Assembly (NCBI RefSeq): GCF_029051685.1
Contig: NZ_JAACFT010000010.1
Coordinates: 124,001 to 188,000 of the forward strand
From: Bradyrhizobium sp. CSA207
GTDB taxonomy: Bacteria; Pseudomonadota; Alphaproteobacteria; Rhizobiales; Xanthobacteraceae
Direction: 5' to 3'
Length of the DNA stretch: 64,000 nt
Of the stretch, positions 52,743-62,385 are shown piece by piece. Under the pieces are notes generated by a model. That model saw only the letters and a program-made list of their open reading frames with translations, ran no database searches and was not told the origin of the DNA. The number at the start of each line of letters is the position of its first letter. Position 1 is the first letter of the stretch. A program made the position numbers and the translations under genes.

Positions 52743-54952
52743 GCAATCTGCTTCATCTGTTGGTTCCACAAATGCCTGTAGATGGTACATTTCGACAAGA
52801 GGTGGTCGTGGCGATCTACGTCAACGATTCGGCCGCGGTCCATCACCAGGATCTGGCTTGCTTCACTCAGCATTGACAGCCGATGCGAGACGATGATGAC
52901 GGTACGCCCTGCCGCCAAACGGCGGAGATTGCGCTTGATGATCATTTCGCTTTCGGAATCGAGGGCACTCGTCGCTTCATCGAAAATCACGATCCGTGGA
53001 TTGACGATCAGAGCCCTCGCAATCGCGAGCCGCTGCTTCTGCCCGCCGGACAGGTTCGAGGCATCTTCCTCGAGCATGGTGTCGAAGCCACGGGGCAACC
53101 GCTCGATGAACTCGTCGGCGCCTGCGAGCTGCGCCGCAGCGACGACCTCGGCAAAGGTCGCGTCCCGTTTCACGCAGGCGATATTGTCGCGGACCGTCCC
53201 CTTAAACAAAAAATTATCCTGCAAGACGATTCCGAGGTTTCGGCGCAGATGTGCCAGGTCGAGCTCCCTCGAATCGTATCCGTCGATACGAAGCAGCCCC
53301 TGCTGCACCGGATACATGCCCGAAATCAGCCTTGTGAGCGTCGTCTTGCCGGAGCCGCTCCGGCCCACGATCCCGAAGATCGAACCCGGTTCGACGGCGA
53401 AGGAGACATCATCAAGCGCCGGCGCCCCCTCAGCTCCGTAGCGAAAAGAGACACTCTCGAACTCGATTTTGCCAGCGAGATCGGGCCGCAGCCCATCCTT
53501 CTTGCCATCACGCTCAGGCTTCTGATTCATCACCTCGCCGAGCATTTTCACGGCAAGAGCAACTTCCTGGTATTCATGCACCATGGTCACGAGCTGGACC
53601 AGTGGTCCGGAGACCCTGCCGGCCAACATGTTAAAGGCGACCAGTGCGCCGATTGTCATTTCTCCAGCGAAGACATCGAGGGCTCCGACAGCGATGATCC
53701 CAAGCGTCATGATCTTCTCGAGAAATCCGGTCAGCGCCTGGGCGCCGGCGGAAATCTTCTCGACACCGAATCGCATGGTCACCGACTGTGCACAGCGGCT
53801 ATCCCAAGTTCTGCCCTGCACGGGCTCCATCCCCAGCGACTTCACCGTGCGCATACCGTGAACTGTTTCGACGAGGAGAGCCTGCCGCGCACCTTCCGCC
53901 TGGTAGAGATCGTAAAGGCGTCGCCGGAAAGGGCCCATGAGCAGGCCGACAACAGCGCCGCTCGCGGCAGTGAAGGCCAGAACCATAAGCGTCAACTTGA
54001 CGCTGTAGAGCGCAAGTACCGGCAGGAAGACGAATAGCGAAAGCGCGTCGAGGGTGGTTAAGAATAGTCGCCCGGTCAGAAACTCACGGATCCGCGCCGC
54101 TTGCTGCATGTGCTTGACCAAGACCCCCGCTGCCATGTGCTCGAAGAAGGTGACCGGCAGCCCGAGGAGATGACCGAACGTCTTTGTAGCAACCCGAATG
54201 TCGACCTTATTGGTCGCATAAAGCAGCAGGTAGCGCCGCAGAAAGCCGAATATCGCGTCAAAGACGAGTGCTGCGGCCGCCCCTGCCGCGAGTACGTAGA
54301 GCGTGGTGAAGCTCTCGTGAACCAGAACTTTGTCGATGACGAGCTGGAAAAAGATCGGGATGACGAGGCCCAACGCGTAGAGCAGGATGGCGGCAATCGC
54401 GACGTCCCTAAACAGTCGCCATTGAAGGAGCAATTCCGGTACGAACCACCGGAGGCCGAAACTCCTTCGACCATCCTGTGTCAACTGCCCGCGCTTGATC
54501 AGGATGGTTTCACCGGCCCATTGGGCACAGAATCGATCCCGGTCGACGACCAAGACCTCGTCCTTGCGGTCGGCGAGCGGGTCGAAGACGCTGACGATCT
54601 CAGTGCCCTCGGCTCCCACGCCTGCACCAAGGACAACGATCCAGTTGCCATTGGCGAGCCGAGTCAGCGCCGGATAGGCTTCTCCGAGACGGATCAGCGC
54701 ACCCCACTCCATTTTCGTGCTTCTCGCGCGCAAACCTGCATCCTTGGCCATGCGCAACAGGAAATCCAAGGAGGGCGGAGCGGCTACGGCATAGGCGTGC
54801 TTCAGACGCTCGACCGGCAGGTCGATGCCGTGATAACCGGCAATCTTGGACAGGCATTCCAATGCCGTCCGCGTCGCCAATCCAGGCGGGTCCACAACCC
54901 GGCCCTTCGCGCCACCAGCGGCGTCGATTTCACCGGAAGTTCGAAGAGACAT
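52739..54952 (-). CDS. T1SS ABC exporter with degenerate C39-like domain (HlyB/LapB-like)
   Basis: 737 residues. An N-terminal C39 peptidase-like domain (about 25-150), a membrane domain (about 180-470), then the ATPase: Walker A GRSGSGKTT (about 530), signature LSGGQKQR (about 634), Walker B IVIFDEATSALD (about 655). The C39 region has TALECLSKIAGYHG where active peptidases have a DCG-type motif, and NGNWIVVL where the catalytic His is expected. It is therefore probably a non-cleaving substrate-binding domain as in HlyB. The start ATG 54952 lies inside the preceding small gene (23-bp overlap). It exports the giant protein of the same operon, by inference. Confidence 0.92.
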   Translation of the reverse strand: MSLRTSGEIDAAGGAKGRVVDPPGLATRTALECLSKIAGYHGIDLPVERLKHAYAVAAPPSLDFLLRMAKDAGLRARSTKMEWGALIRLGEAYPALTRLANGNWIVVLGAGVGAEGTEIVSVFDPLADRKDEVLVVDRDRFCAQWAGETILIKRGQLTQDGRRSFGLRWFVPELLLQWRLFRDVAIAAILLYALGLVIPIFFQLVIDKVLVHESFTTLYVLAAGAAAALVFDAIFGFLRRYLLLYATNKVDIRVATKTFGHLLGLPVTFFEHMAAGVLVKHMQQAARIREFLTGRLFLTTLDALSLFVFLPVLALYSVKLTLMVLAFTAASGAVVGLLMGPFRRRLYDLYQAEGARQALLVETVHGMRTVKSLGMEPVQGRTWDSRCAQSVTMRFGVEKISAGAQALTGFLEKIMTLGIIAVGALDVFAGEMTIGALVAFNMLAGRVSGPLVQLVTMVHEYQEVALAVKMLGEVMNQKPERDGKKDGLRPDLAGKIEFESVSFRYGAEGAPALDDVSFAVEPGSIFGIVGRSGSGKTTLTRLISGMYPVQQGLLRIDGYDSRELDLAHLRRNLGIVLQDNFLFKGTVRDNIACVKRDATFAEVVAAAQLAGADEFIERLPRGFDTMLEEDASNLSGGQKQRLAIARALIVNPRIVIFDEATSALDSESEMIIKRNLRRLAAGRTVIIVSHRLSMLSEASQILVMDRGRIVDVDRHDHLLSKCTIYRHLWNQQMKQIA

Positions 54953-55253
54953 TATGAGACCGTGGCGTGCTGGGCGCGAGCGCATCGCGTACGACCGACG
55001 CACCATTGTGCGACTCAGCTGGCTGATTTCGCCGGACTACGCCCGCGTCGACCAACCCCTGAAGCGCCTTCTGCATCACATCGACCGAATTGGCGAAGGA
55101 TTCGACCGACAAGATCAGCCGCTGAGAAAACACGCGTTTCGGGACATTGTTGGCGTCACGCTCCGTTGGTGAAAGGCTGACCAGATCGATGCGGACAATG
55201 GTTCCACTCACGGTAATTTCTTCGATTCCGTCGGTATAGAGTTCGGCGTGCAT
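54930..55253 (-). CDS. small SecB/DUF3467-like protein in T1SS operon
   Basis: 107 residues. The first 75 residues suggest a beta-sheet (ELYTDGIEEITVSGTIVRID, FSQRLILSVESFANSV) followed by a helix (DVMQKALQGLVDAGVV). This order resembles the SecB/DUF3467 fold, where a strand pair ends in an 'SPxxAK-LL-AL' helix; the similarity is by eye and weak. The ATG has a strong AGGAGA. It lies between the giant exoprotein (10-bp gap) and the ABC exporter (23-bp overlap), where a dedicated unfolded-substrate chaperone would fit. The last 30 residues are disordered. Function inferred only. Confidence 0.65.
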   Translation of the reverse strand: MHAELYTDGIEEITVSGTIVRIDLVSLSPTERDANNVPKRVFSQRLILSVESFANSVDVMQKALQGLVDAGVVRRNQPAESHNGASVVRDALAPSTPRSHNVSSNFR

Positions 55254-55263
55254 TTTACGTCTC

Positions 55264-58200
55264 CTATGCAGCTAGCTGCGGCCTAAAAACTACGTCAACG
55301 CCATAGCTCGTTGCGTTGTAGGTGTTGGTCGGAAATAGGCTACCCGTCCCGTAGGCAAACACACCGTTGCCGCCGATCGATGCGGAGGACGGGGCCATCA
55401 GCGGCCCGTTGGTAATTGCGTTGGCCAGCAGGCCCGGGTCGGCCGCATAATTCCCGGCGGTGTGATAGGAGGCGACGTAGGTGGTTCCCGGCATGATCGT
55501 CACGGGCGTGGCGAAATTGACCTGCTGCCAGCCGTCGGCCGTTTCGTTGGTAAAGGTCGCTGCTGCCAGCAAAGTCCCGCTGCTGCTCCAAAGATCCGCA
55601 ACGTGGGTGCCCGTGTTGGATGGCCCCTTGTAGAAGCGAAGGCCGACAACATCGCCTGGGATAGACGCCTGGAACTTGATGCCCAGTTCCACTGACTTTG
55701 GATCATTGGCCGCCACAATGCTGGGCTCCTGACTTGCGCTGAACAGGCGCACCGTCGTCGAAGACGCAGCGTTCACATTGAGAGCGACGGATGCACTGGC
55801 GATCCCGCCATGGCCGTCGGAGATGCCATAGTTGAAGGACGCCGGTCCCGTGTAGCCGGCCGTCGGAGTGAAGGTCACGCTATTGCTTTGGGCGTTGAAG
55901 CTGGCGACGCCATTCACACCGCCGCTCGCGCCCGTGATCGTGAGCGTATTGCCGTCGGGATCGGTGTCGTTGGCAAGCAGTGCGGAGCCCGGAATCCCGA
56001 AGGGGACGTTCTGCGTGGCGTAGAAGCCGCTGTCGTTCGCAGCGACTGGTGATTGGTTGGCGCCGCCACTCGAGCTGTTGAACACGACATCCACCCAGTA
56101 GTTGCTTGCGTTATAGGCACTGGTCGGGAACAGATTGCTTGTTCCGTAGGTGTAGACGCCGTTGATGTTCGCGGGAGCCGTGAGCGGACCGTTGGTGCGA
56201 GCGGTGGTGAAATAGCTAGTGCTGGAGGCATAATGGCCGTTGCTGTGAAAGCTCGCGACGTAGGTGGTGCCAGCCGCGATCGACACGGGATTGCTGAACG
56301 TGACGGTTTGCCAGCCGCTGCTGCTCTCGTTTGTGAAAGTCGCGGTCGCCAGTAGCGTGCCGGTACTGCTCCACAACGAGCCCGTATGGGTACCGGGATC
56401 ATTTGCGCTCTTGTAGTATTTGATGCCGGTAATCGTGCCTGCGACGGACGACGCGAATTGCACTCCGAGGTTGACTTGGGAGGTATCCGAGCCGGACGGC
56501 ACTGCCGGAGTATCCGAACTCGAGAACAAGCTCACCGTTGAAGGAACTGCCGACACTGCGATATCGAACGTCTCACTGCCAGTGAGGTTACCGAGATCAG
56601 CAGCAGCGACCCTGACGCTGAGCGTGCCAAGGTCCGAAGACGTTGGCGTCCCGCTAAAGCTGCGGGTCGACGCAATGAACGCCAGCCATGCGGGAAGCGC
56701 TGAACCGTCAGCGGCGGTTGCGGTGTAGGTGAGCGAGTCGCCGGAATCGACGTCCGTGAAAGTGCCTGCGGGCAGCGTTAGCGAGAACGCGGAGCCAACG
56801 CTCGCACTCTGGCTGCCGGTCTGAATCGCCAGCACCGGCGCGTCGTTGGCACCATGAATGGTGACAGTGAGCGCGGCCGACGACGGGACGCCCACAGAGT
56901 CCCGCATCGTATAGCTAAAGACATCTGTCAACGTATTAGTCGACAGCCGCAAGGCCTGCACAGCTGCATCGTTCTCGTTCACCGCGTAAGTGAAGGCCCC
57001 CGAGGCGTCGAGCATCAAGGTGCCGTGCGCGCCCGCGAGAGCTGAACCGGGTGTGCCATTGGTCGAGCCGAAGCTGACTGCGGTGACAGTCTTGGTGTCA
57101 CCGGGGTCGGGATCGGTATCGTTGGTCAGTACGTTGCCGGTGGCCGCCGTGCCGCCCGTGCCGTTGTTTACGCCACCCTTCTCGGTCGCATCAGCGGTAT
57201 CCGCGACCGCGGTTGGCGGCGTATTTGTGGCCGAGGAGGATCCGTTGAAGACGACATCGACCCAGTAGTTGGAGGATTTGAAGGTACTCGTCGGGAACGC
57301 GCTTCCGGATCCGTAGCTGTAGACTCCGTTGGCGCCAGCCGGAGCCGTTAACTGGCCGTTGATAAGCGATGTCGCGAAATAGTTCTGGGTACCGGAATAA
57401 TTACCGTTGGTGTGATAGGACGCGATGTAGGTGGTGTCTGCCGTAATGGCCACGGGATTGGAGAAATTGACCTGCTGCCAGCCGCTGGCTGTCTCGTTCG
57501 TGAATGTAGCAGTTGCAAGCAGGGCTCCGGTCGAGCTCCAGAGATCCGCAATATGGGGGCCGGTATTCAACGATCCCTTGTAGAAGCGCAGGCCGGTTAT
57601 TGTCCCGTTCACGGATGCGGTAAACTTGACTCCGACTTCGACGGGGCTGGTATCGCCGGAATTGGCGACGTTTGGCGCATCGCTGGTGCCGAACAGGCTC
57701 TGCGCGGAGACCGGATAGTTGACCTTGAGCGACACCTGGCCGGACCCGGTTTGGCCGCTTGTGTCCGTGATCGTGTAGGTAAAACTCGCCGCCCCGGCAT
57801 AGCCATTGGTGGGGGTAAAGGTCACGGTCTGGTTCTGCGAATTGTAGCTTACGCTGCCATTGGCCGGGTTACCGACGCTCGTAATCGAGAAAGCCAGCCC
57901 GGACGGATTGGTGTCGTTCGCGAGCAGCGTTGATGCCTGAATGTTCAGCACGCCATTTTGGCTAACCGTGAAGCCGCTGTCTTCGTGAGCTTGCGGCGAC
58001 GTCGTGCCTGAATCGGTGAAAACGACGTCCACCCAGTAATTCGCGGCGTCGATATAGGAAGCGTTGCCGGGGAAGACCGGGCTGCTGCCATAGGCATAGA
58101 CGCCATTGAGGCTGCTACCAGGCGCGGTGAGCGCACCCTTCGTAAGGCCCCCATAGTTGATGAAGTAGTAGTCGGTTGAGGAATAGTGGCCGGTGTTCGT

Positions 58201-61200
58201 GTGATAGGAGGCGACATACGTGACGCCGGCCTGCACATTGACAGGCGTCGCGAAATCAACCTGCTGCCAGCCGCTCGCGGCTTCGTTGCTAAAGGTGGCG
58301 CTCGCAAGCAGCGTGCCGTTCGTGGTCCAGAGGTCACCGATGTGGGTGCCGGTGTTCTCAGGCCCTTTGTAGAAACGAATACCGGTGATCTTTCCCGATG
58401 CGGCTGGGACGAATTTGAGGCCAAGCTCAACCGAGCCGGAATCGCCGTTTGAGATCACCGCAGGCGTATCGGTCGTACTGAAGAGTGTCAGGTTGGAAGA
58501 CGGCGTGACCGTGTAGGTAGTGCCCGCACCGGGTGTTTCCAAGTTCAGGCTGTCGTCGACCGCCCTGGTCTTGAGATTATATGTCCCCTGAGCGCCTGCG
58601 ACGAACGTATATGACCATGTCACGTTCGCCGCGCCGACGTTGCTGTTGGCTGGATGCCAGGTTGTTCCACCATTCGTGGAGATTTCGACGCCGGCAATCT
58701 TTCCACCCGCGTCAGTGGCCGTCCCCGTCACTGTGATCGATTGCCCCTCGACAACGCTGGCAGCCGAGAGGTTGGTGATGCCAGAGGTCGGCGCCGTACC
58801 GTCTGTCGACTGCGACGCGGCCACTAAGCTCGCTTGCAGCGTCGCCGGTTGAACCCCCATGTCCGCGAAAAGGTTCACCATCGCCTGCTGTACATTCGGG
58901 TCTACCGGAGTCGCCGGCCCGTCGTGGTCGCTAGCAAGCGCCCACGGCCAGTTGATTGAACCGGCCGAGAATATCAGTGCGCCACTAACGGGATCCCGAT
59001 GCACCACGAGATTGTGGGTCGCCGTGCCTGCTCCGAAAGTATTGCCATAATCAAGCAGATACTTTCCGTCCACCTGCACTGTTGAAGATGAGACACTGAT
59101 CAACCCAGCTGGTCGGAATCCGTTGTCCGGTGCCGTGTCCCATTCAACGCCTAATAGGCCAGGCACGAGCGAGGCGGTCTGCCCGGGTGACGTTTGCCCG
59201 ACAGCTGTATTACGCCAGAAGCGCAACTGGGTCATTGGGTAGGGTATCGTGATCGTATCGTACCGAAATGCGTTGACCGCGAACAATGTACCGGTCAACT
59301 CATTCGACGGAAGAGGCGTCGATCCGAACCGCGGGTCGGAGTAATTGCCGGTCGCCTGTCCTGTTGGATCAAGCAACGCATTTGCGTGCGTATCCTTGTA
59401 GCTAATGAGTGTGCGGTTGGCTGATCCGCTGCCATTGATGCTGGGCGCCAACCTTGTTTTCCAAAAGATCTCGTTGCCTGTGAGAAACGCAAGGTTCACG
59501 CCAGCGTGCGCTGCGGCCTCTACGTTGGCGCGCTGAGCTTCGGTCCAGTACTCGTCATGCCCCGCGTCCATGAAGACTTTGTGATTGAGCAACAACGAGC
59601 CGTTTGTCGCAGCATCGATTCCAGAAATGTAAGAGACATCGTACCCGTTCTGCTCGAGCCACTGAATGGCCGCAAACTCAGCCGTGAACGGGGAGTCTCC
59701 CCCCTCGGAAAAGGTTCCGGTGCCGTCACGCGTTACGAGGGGGCGATTGTAACTGACCGCGTAGGCTGATCCGTTGATGCCCGGGCCGTTCCCGAAATAA
59801 AGGTTGGCCCCTCCCCAACCGTTGTAGGCTTGCCAGTCCTCATCACTTGTCTGCAGGACGATGTCGCTGTGTGAAGCTTCGTTCTTTATGATGAACGGGA
59901 TCTGGAAAATCTGGGTGCCGTTGATGACGCTGGCGATGTAGACGCCCGAGACCGCATCGGTTGGCACGCTCCAGGAGTCGGTCACGCTCCAGTTGCCGGC
60001 ATCTACGAGGCCAGTCGACGGGTCACTTAATGGAGCGGGTTGGACGACCGCAGCTCCGGCCTGATGCTGCAGGCTCGTAACCAGCCTGGCACCATTGCCA
60101 CCGTAATAACCTAGTCGGTAGACATCGACGCGGTAGTTCGGGTTGCCGGTCAGGTTGTTGATCTTGAACTGGACCGTCCCGCCGACATTGGCGCTGATTG
60201 CTGTCGCAAACCCTTGGGTCAGCGTCGAATTGTCTCCCGGCTGGATCTGCCAGACACTTTTCGGTGTACCCGGCTTCTGGTTTTCCAGTACGATGGGATT
60301 CGTGGGTGGATCGGAGACAATGGTGCCTCCCTGCCCATCGCTCTTGAAATTCCAATTCGAGTCCATCCCCGAGAACAGCAAGGTGACATTGGCCGCACCA
60401 TTGCTGAAATCGACGACGCTGATATTCGAGCTATTGTCGTAGTGGACAGTCGCCGACATCGACGATGTGAAGGGTAGATCCTTCAGGTCGATGAGGTTCT
60501 CTGGCGAAAGCGGCGTCCCCGGCGACGAACCTGCGATCAACCCGTGGAACTTGGCCGACTGATCGAGGACAAGCGTGCCACTTCCCGTGTCGAACGACAC
60601 GGTTGTGCCGGAGAACGATCCATTCAAGAACTGCCCGGAAACCGAACCTCCGATCTCCAGGATGGCCTTGTCTGAAATCTCGAAAGATCCTGTGCCGCTG
60701 ATGTCGCCCTTAAAGTCCCCTGTGGCAATGCGATCGCCCAGGAACGCCCCAGCTTCGACAGTCCCATTGTTCAACACATCGCCTTCGACGATAAATGGCG
60801 ACCCGGCACCGAACGAAAGCATCGCGCCTGCATCAACGACCAGGCTCATGATATCAACACTGGCGCTGCTAGTGACGACGTATGCTCCCGCCGCATCGAG
60901 GAACGCAGAGTCAATGATGCCCGGGACGCCGGCGCTCCAGTTCGTAGCGACATTCCAGACTCCGCCCCTCGAATTGGTCCAGTGAGTGGTGCCCGAGGTC
61001 GAAACCGATGATGATGATGAAGTCGGCGGCGTCCCTTCGCTTGCCGCAGATGGGAATGTCGGGACCAAGCCCTGATAGCGGCTCGTCAAAGACGTCGAAG
61101 ACAGCAGAGCAGACAATCGCGACTGGAAAGATGCGGAGAAGACGCGGGGCGTAACGCCGCGCAAGTCTGGCGGATCGCCCGCGCCGGCCCGAGACGACTG

Positions 61201-61389
61201 CGGGAAGAAAGTGGGGTCACCTGCTGGCGGATTAGCAAACGGCGGAACCCACCGGCCGACCGGATCGGAGCCATCGAACGCATTCCAGAACGACGCTTCT
61301 GGCCAAAAAACATCAGATGCAGGAATATCTTCCCCTGGAAAAACGGCCCGGGCTCCCCGACTGAAGACGCTCGCCTTTTGAACCAGCAT
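55264..61389 (-). CDS. giant T1SS exoprotein: dimethylformamidase-like domain plus DUF4082 and cadherin/Ig modules
   Basis: 2041 residues, no Sec signal. Residues 1-120 are disordered, then a beta-solenoid-like region (about 130-345; HWTNSRGGVWNVATNWSAG). Residues about 385-845 match the N,N-dimethylformamidase large-subunit-like domain (LQTSDEDWQAYNGWGGANLY, MDAGHDEYWTEAQRANVE). An Ig module follows, then four DUF4082 modules starting near 965, 1229, 1618 and 1877 (TGIRFYKGPENTGTHIGDLW type), alternating with cadherin-like/VCBS and He_PIG modules (TLLANDTDPDGN). It ends within the last DUF4082, without RTX repeats. First gene of the leftward T1SS operon and probably its substrate: an adhesive extracellular hydrolase by inference. 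Confidence 0.88.
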   Translation of the reverse strand: MLVQKASVFSRGARAVFPGEDIPASDVFWPEASFWNAFDGSDPVGRWVPPFANPPAGDPTFFPQSSRAGAGDPPDLRGVTPRVFSASFQSRLSALLSSTSLTSRYQGLVPTFPSAASEGTPPTSSSSSVSTSGTTHWTNSRGGVWNVATNWSAGVPGIIDSAFLDAAGAYVVTSSASVDIMSLVVDAGAMLSFGAGSPFIVEGDVLNNGTVEAGAFLGDRIATGDFKGDISGTGSFEISDKAILEIGGSVSGQFLNGSFSGTTVSFDTGSGTLVLDQSAKFHGLIAGSSPGTPLSPENLIDLKDLPFTSSMSATVHYDNSSNISVVDFSNGAANVTLLFSGMDSNWNFKSDGQGGTIVSDPPTNPIVLENQKPGTPKSVWQIQPGDNSTLTQGFATAISANVGGTVQFKINNLTGNPNYRVDVYRLGYYGGNGARLVTSLQHQAGAAVVQPAPLSDPSTGLVDAGNWSVTDSWSVPTDAVSGVYIASVINGTQIFQIPFIIKNEASHSDIVLQTSDEDWQAYNGWGGANLYFGNGPGINGSAYAVSYNRPLVTRDGTGTFSEGGDSPFTAEFAAIQWLEQNGYDVSYISGIDAATNGSLLLNHKVFMDAGHDEYWTEAQRANVEAAAHAGVNLAFLTGNEIFWKTRLAPSINGSGSANRTLISYKDTHANALLDPTGQATGNYSDPRFGSTPLPSNELTGTLFAVNAFRYDTITIPYPMTQLRFWRNTAVGQTSPGQTASLVPGLLGVEWDTAPDNGFRPAGLISVSSSTVQVDGKYLLDYGNTFGAGTATHNLVVHRDPVSGALIFSAGSINWPWALASDHDGPATPVDPNVQQAMVNLFADMGVQPATLQASLVAASQSTDGTAPTSGITNLSAASVVEGQSITVTGTATDAGGKIAGVEISTNGGTTWHPANSNVGAANVTWSYTFVAGAQGTYNLKTRAVDDSLNLETPGAGTTYTVTPSSNLTLFSTTDTPAVISNGDSGSVELGLKFVPAASGKITGIRFYKGPENTGTHIGDLWTTNGTLLASATFSNEAASGWQQVDFATPVNVQAGVTYVASYHTNTGHYSSTDYYFINYGGLTKGALTAPGSSLNGVYAYGSSPVFPGNASYIDAANYWVDVVFTDSGTTSPQAHEDSGFTVSQNGVLNIQASTLLANDTNPSGLAFSITSVGNPANGSVSYNSQNQTVTFTPTNGYAGAASFTYTITDTSGQTGSGQVSLKVNYPVSAQSLFGTSDAPNVANSGDTSPVEVGVKFTASVNGTITGLRFYKGSLNTGPHIADLWSSTGALLATATFTNETASGWQQVNFSNPVAITADTTYIASYHTNGNYSGTQNYFATSLINGQLTAPAGANGVYSYGSGSAFPTSTFKSSNYWVDVVFNGSSSATNTPPTAVADTADATEKGGVNNGTGGTAATGNVLTNDTDPDPGDTKTVTAVSFGSTNGTPGSALAGAHGTLMLDASGAFTYAVNENDAAVQALRLSTNTLTDVFSYTMRDSVGVPSSAALTVTIHGANDAPVLAIQTGSQSASVGSAFSLTLPAGTFTDVDSGDSLTYTATAADGSALPAWLAFIASTRSFSGTPTSSDLGTLSVRVAAADLGNLTGSETFDIAVSAVPSTVSLFSSSDTPAVPSGSDTSQVNLGVQFASSVAGTITGIKYYKSANDPGTHTGSLWSSTGTLLATATFTNESSSGWQTVTFSNPVSIAAGTTYVASFHSNGHYASSTSYFTTARTNGPLTAPANINGVYTYGTSNLFPTSAYNASNYWVDVVFNSSSGGANQSPVAANDSGFYATQNVPFGIPGSALLANDTDPDGNTLTITGASGGVNGVASFNAQSNSVTFTPTAGYTGPASFNYGISDGHGGIASASVALNVNAASSTTVRLFSASQEPSIVAANDPKSVELGIKFQASIPGDVVGLRFYKGPSNTGTHVADLWSSSGTLLAAATFTNETADGWQQVNFATPVTIMPGTTYVASYHTAGNYAADPGLLANAITNGPLMAPSSASIGGNGVFAYGTGSLFPTNTYNATSYGVDVVFRPQLAA

Positions 61390-61497
61390 GGATATACCGA
61401 TTAAATAAACTAGCTTTATATTTTAATTCTATTTTAAACTGCTCGTCAATTCAATGAGCATACATTTAACGTAGTTCCAAACATCGACTGAGTGGCG

Positions 61498-62385
61498 TCA
61501 TTGCGAGGCGAAATGCGGTAGCCGAGTGATTTCGTTCAGATATCTGCCGTAGCCGCTCTTCTCCAACGGTTGCGCCAGCGCGAGAAGTTGATCACGATTG
61601 ATGAAGCCAAGTCTGAAGGCGACCTCCTCGAGGCAGGCAATCTTCATTCCCTGTCGCTTTTCCAGGGTCTGCACGAACATCCCGGCATCGATGAGCGACT
61701 CAACCGTGCCGGTATCCAGCCAAGCGAACCCCCGCCCCATGCGCTCAACATGTAGCGTATTGGCCGCAAGGTAGCGCATCTGAAGATCGGTAATCTCGAG
61801 CTCTCCGCGCGACGATGGCTCGACGCGTCGAGCGTAGCGGACAACGCGATTATCGAAAAAATACAGCCCGGTGATTGCCCAATTCGAAGCTGGCCGTCTG
61901 GGTTTCTCCTCGATCGATACTGGGCGGTCCGCCTCATCAAACGCGACGACGCCGTAACGTTCCGGGTCCCGCACGTGATAAGCAAAAACTGTTGCGCCTT
62001 CCTCACGTCCTGCCGCCCTGGAAAGCAGTTCGCTCAGGCCATCGCCAAAGAAAATGTTGTCGCCAAGCACCATCGCCACACGATCGTTTCCGATGAAATC
62101 GGCACCAACAATGAAAGCGTCCGCGAGACCGGCGGGACGGGTTTGCTCCGCGTAGCTGAGCCGAATGCCCCACTGGCTGCCGTCCCCCAGCAACCGTTCG
62201 AACTGACACCGGTCTGAAGGCGTAGTGATAATCAGAATTTCGCGGATCCCTGCCAACATCAGCGTCGACAGGGGATAGTAGATCATCGGTTTGTCATAGA
62301 TCGGGAGCAACTGCTTGCTGACCACGCGCGTGATCGGATAGAGGCGCGTTCCGCTGCCGCCGGCCAGCACGATTCCCCTCAACAT
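61498..62385 (-). CDS. rmlA: glucose-1-phosphate thymidylyltransferase
   Basis: 295 residues. The nucleotidyltransferase signature [14 protein letters not shown] at residues 7-20, [20 protein letters not shown], and [12 protein letters not shown] are diagnostic of RmlA. It couples dTTP and glucose-1-phosphate to dTDP-glucose, the first step to dTDP-L-rhamnose, and is feedback-inhibited by dTDP-rhamnose in studied homologues. GGAGAAGGAG precedes the ATG. It overlaps the 3' end of rmlD by 92 bp, an unusually long overlap. The giant exoprotein gene follows on the same strand after 108 bp. Confidence 0.95.
   Translation of the reverse strand: MLRGIVLAGGSGTRLYPITRVVSKQLLPIYDKPMIYYPLSTLMLAGIREILIITTPSDRCQFERLLGDGSQWGIRLSYAEQTRPAGLADAFIVGADFIGNDRVAMVLGDNIFFGDGLSELLSRAAGREEGATVFAYHVRDPERYGVVAFDEADRPVSIEEKPRRPASNWAITGLYFFDNRVVRYARRVEPSSRGELEITDLQMRYLAANTLHVERMGRGFAWLDTGTVESLIDAGMFVQTLEKRQGMKIACLEEVAFRLGFINRDQLLALAQPLEKSGYGRYLNEITRLPHFASQ

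Noticed and set aside
52739..54952. Active C39 peptidase (bacteriocin-type leader removal)
   Set aside because: The catalytic Cys/His motif positions are replaced, so a peptide-maturing exporter is not supported.
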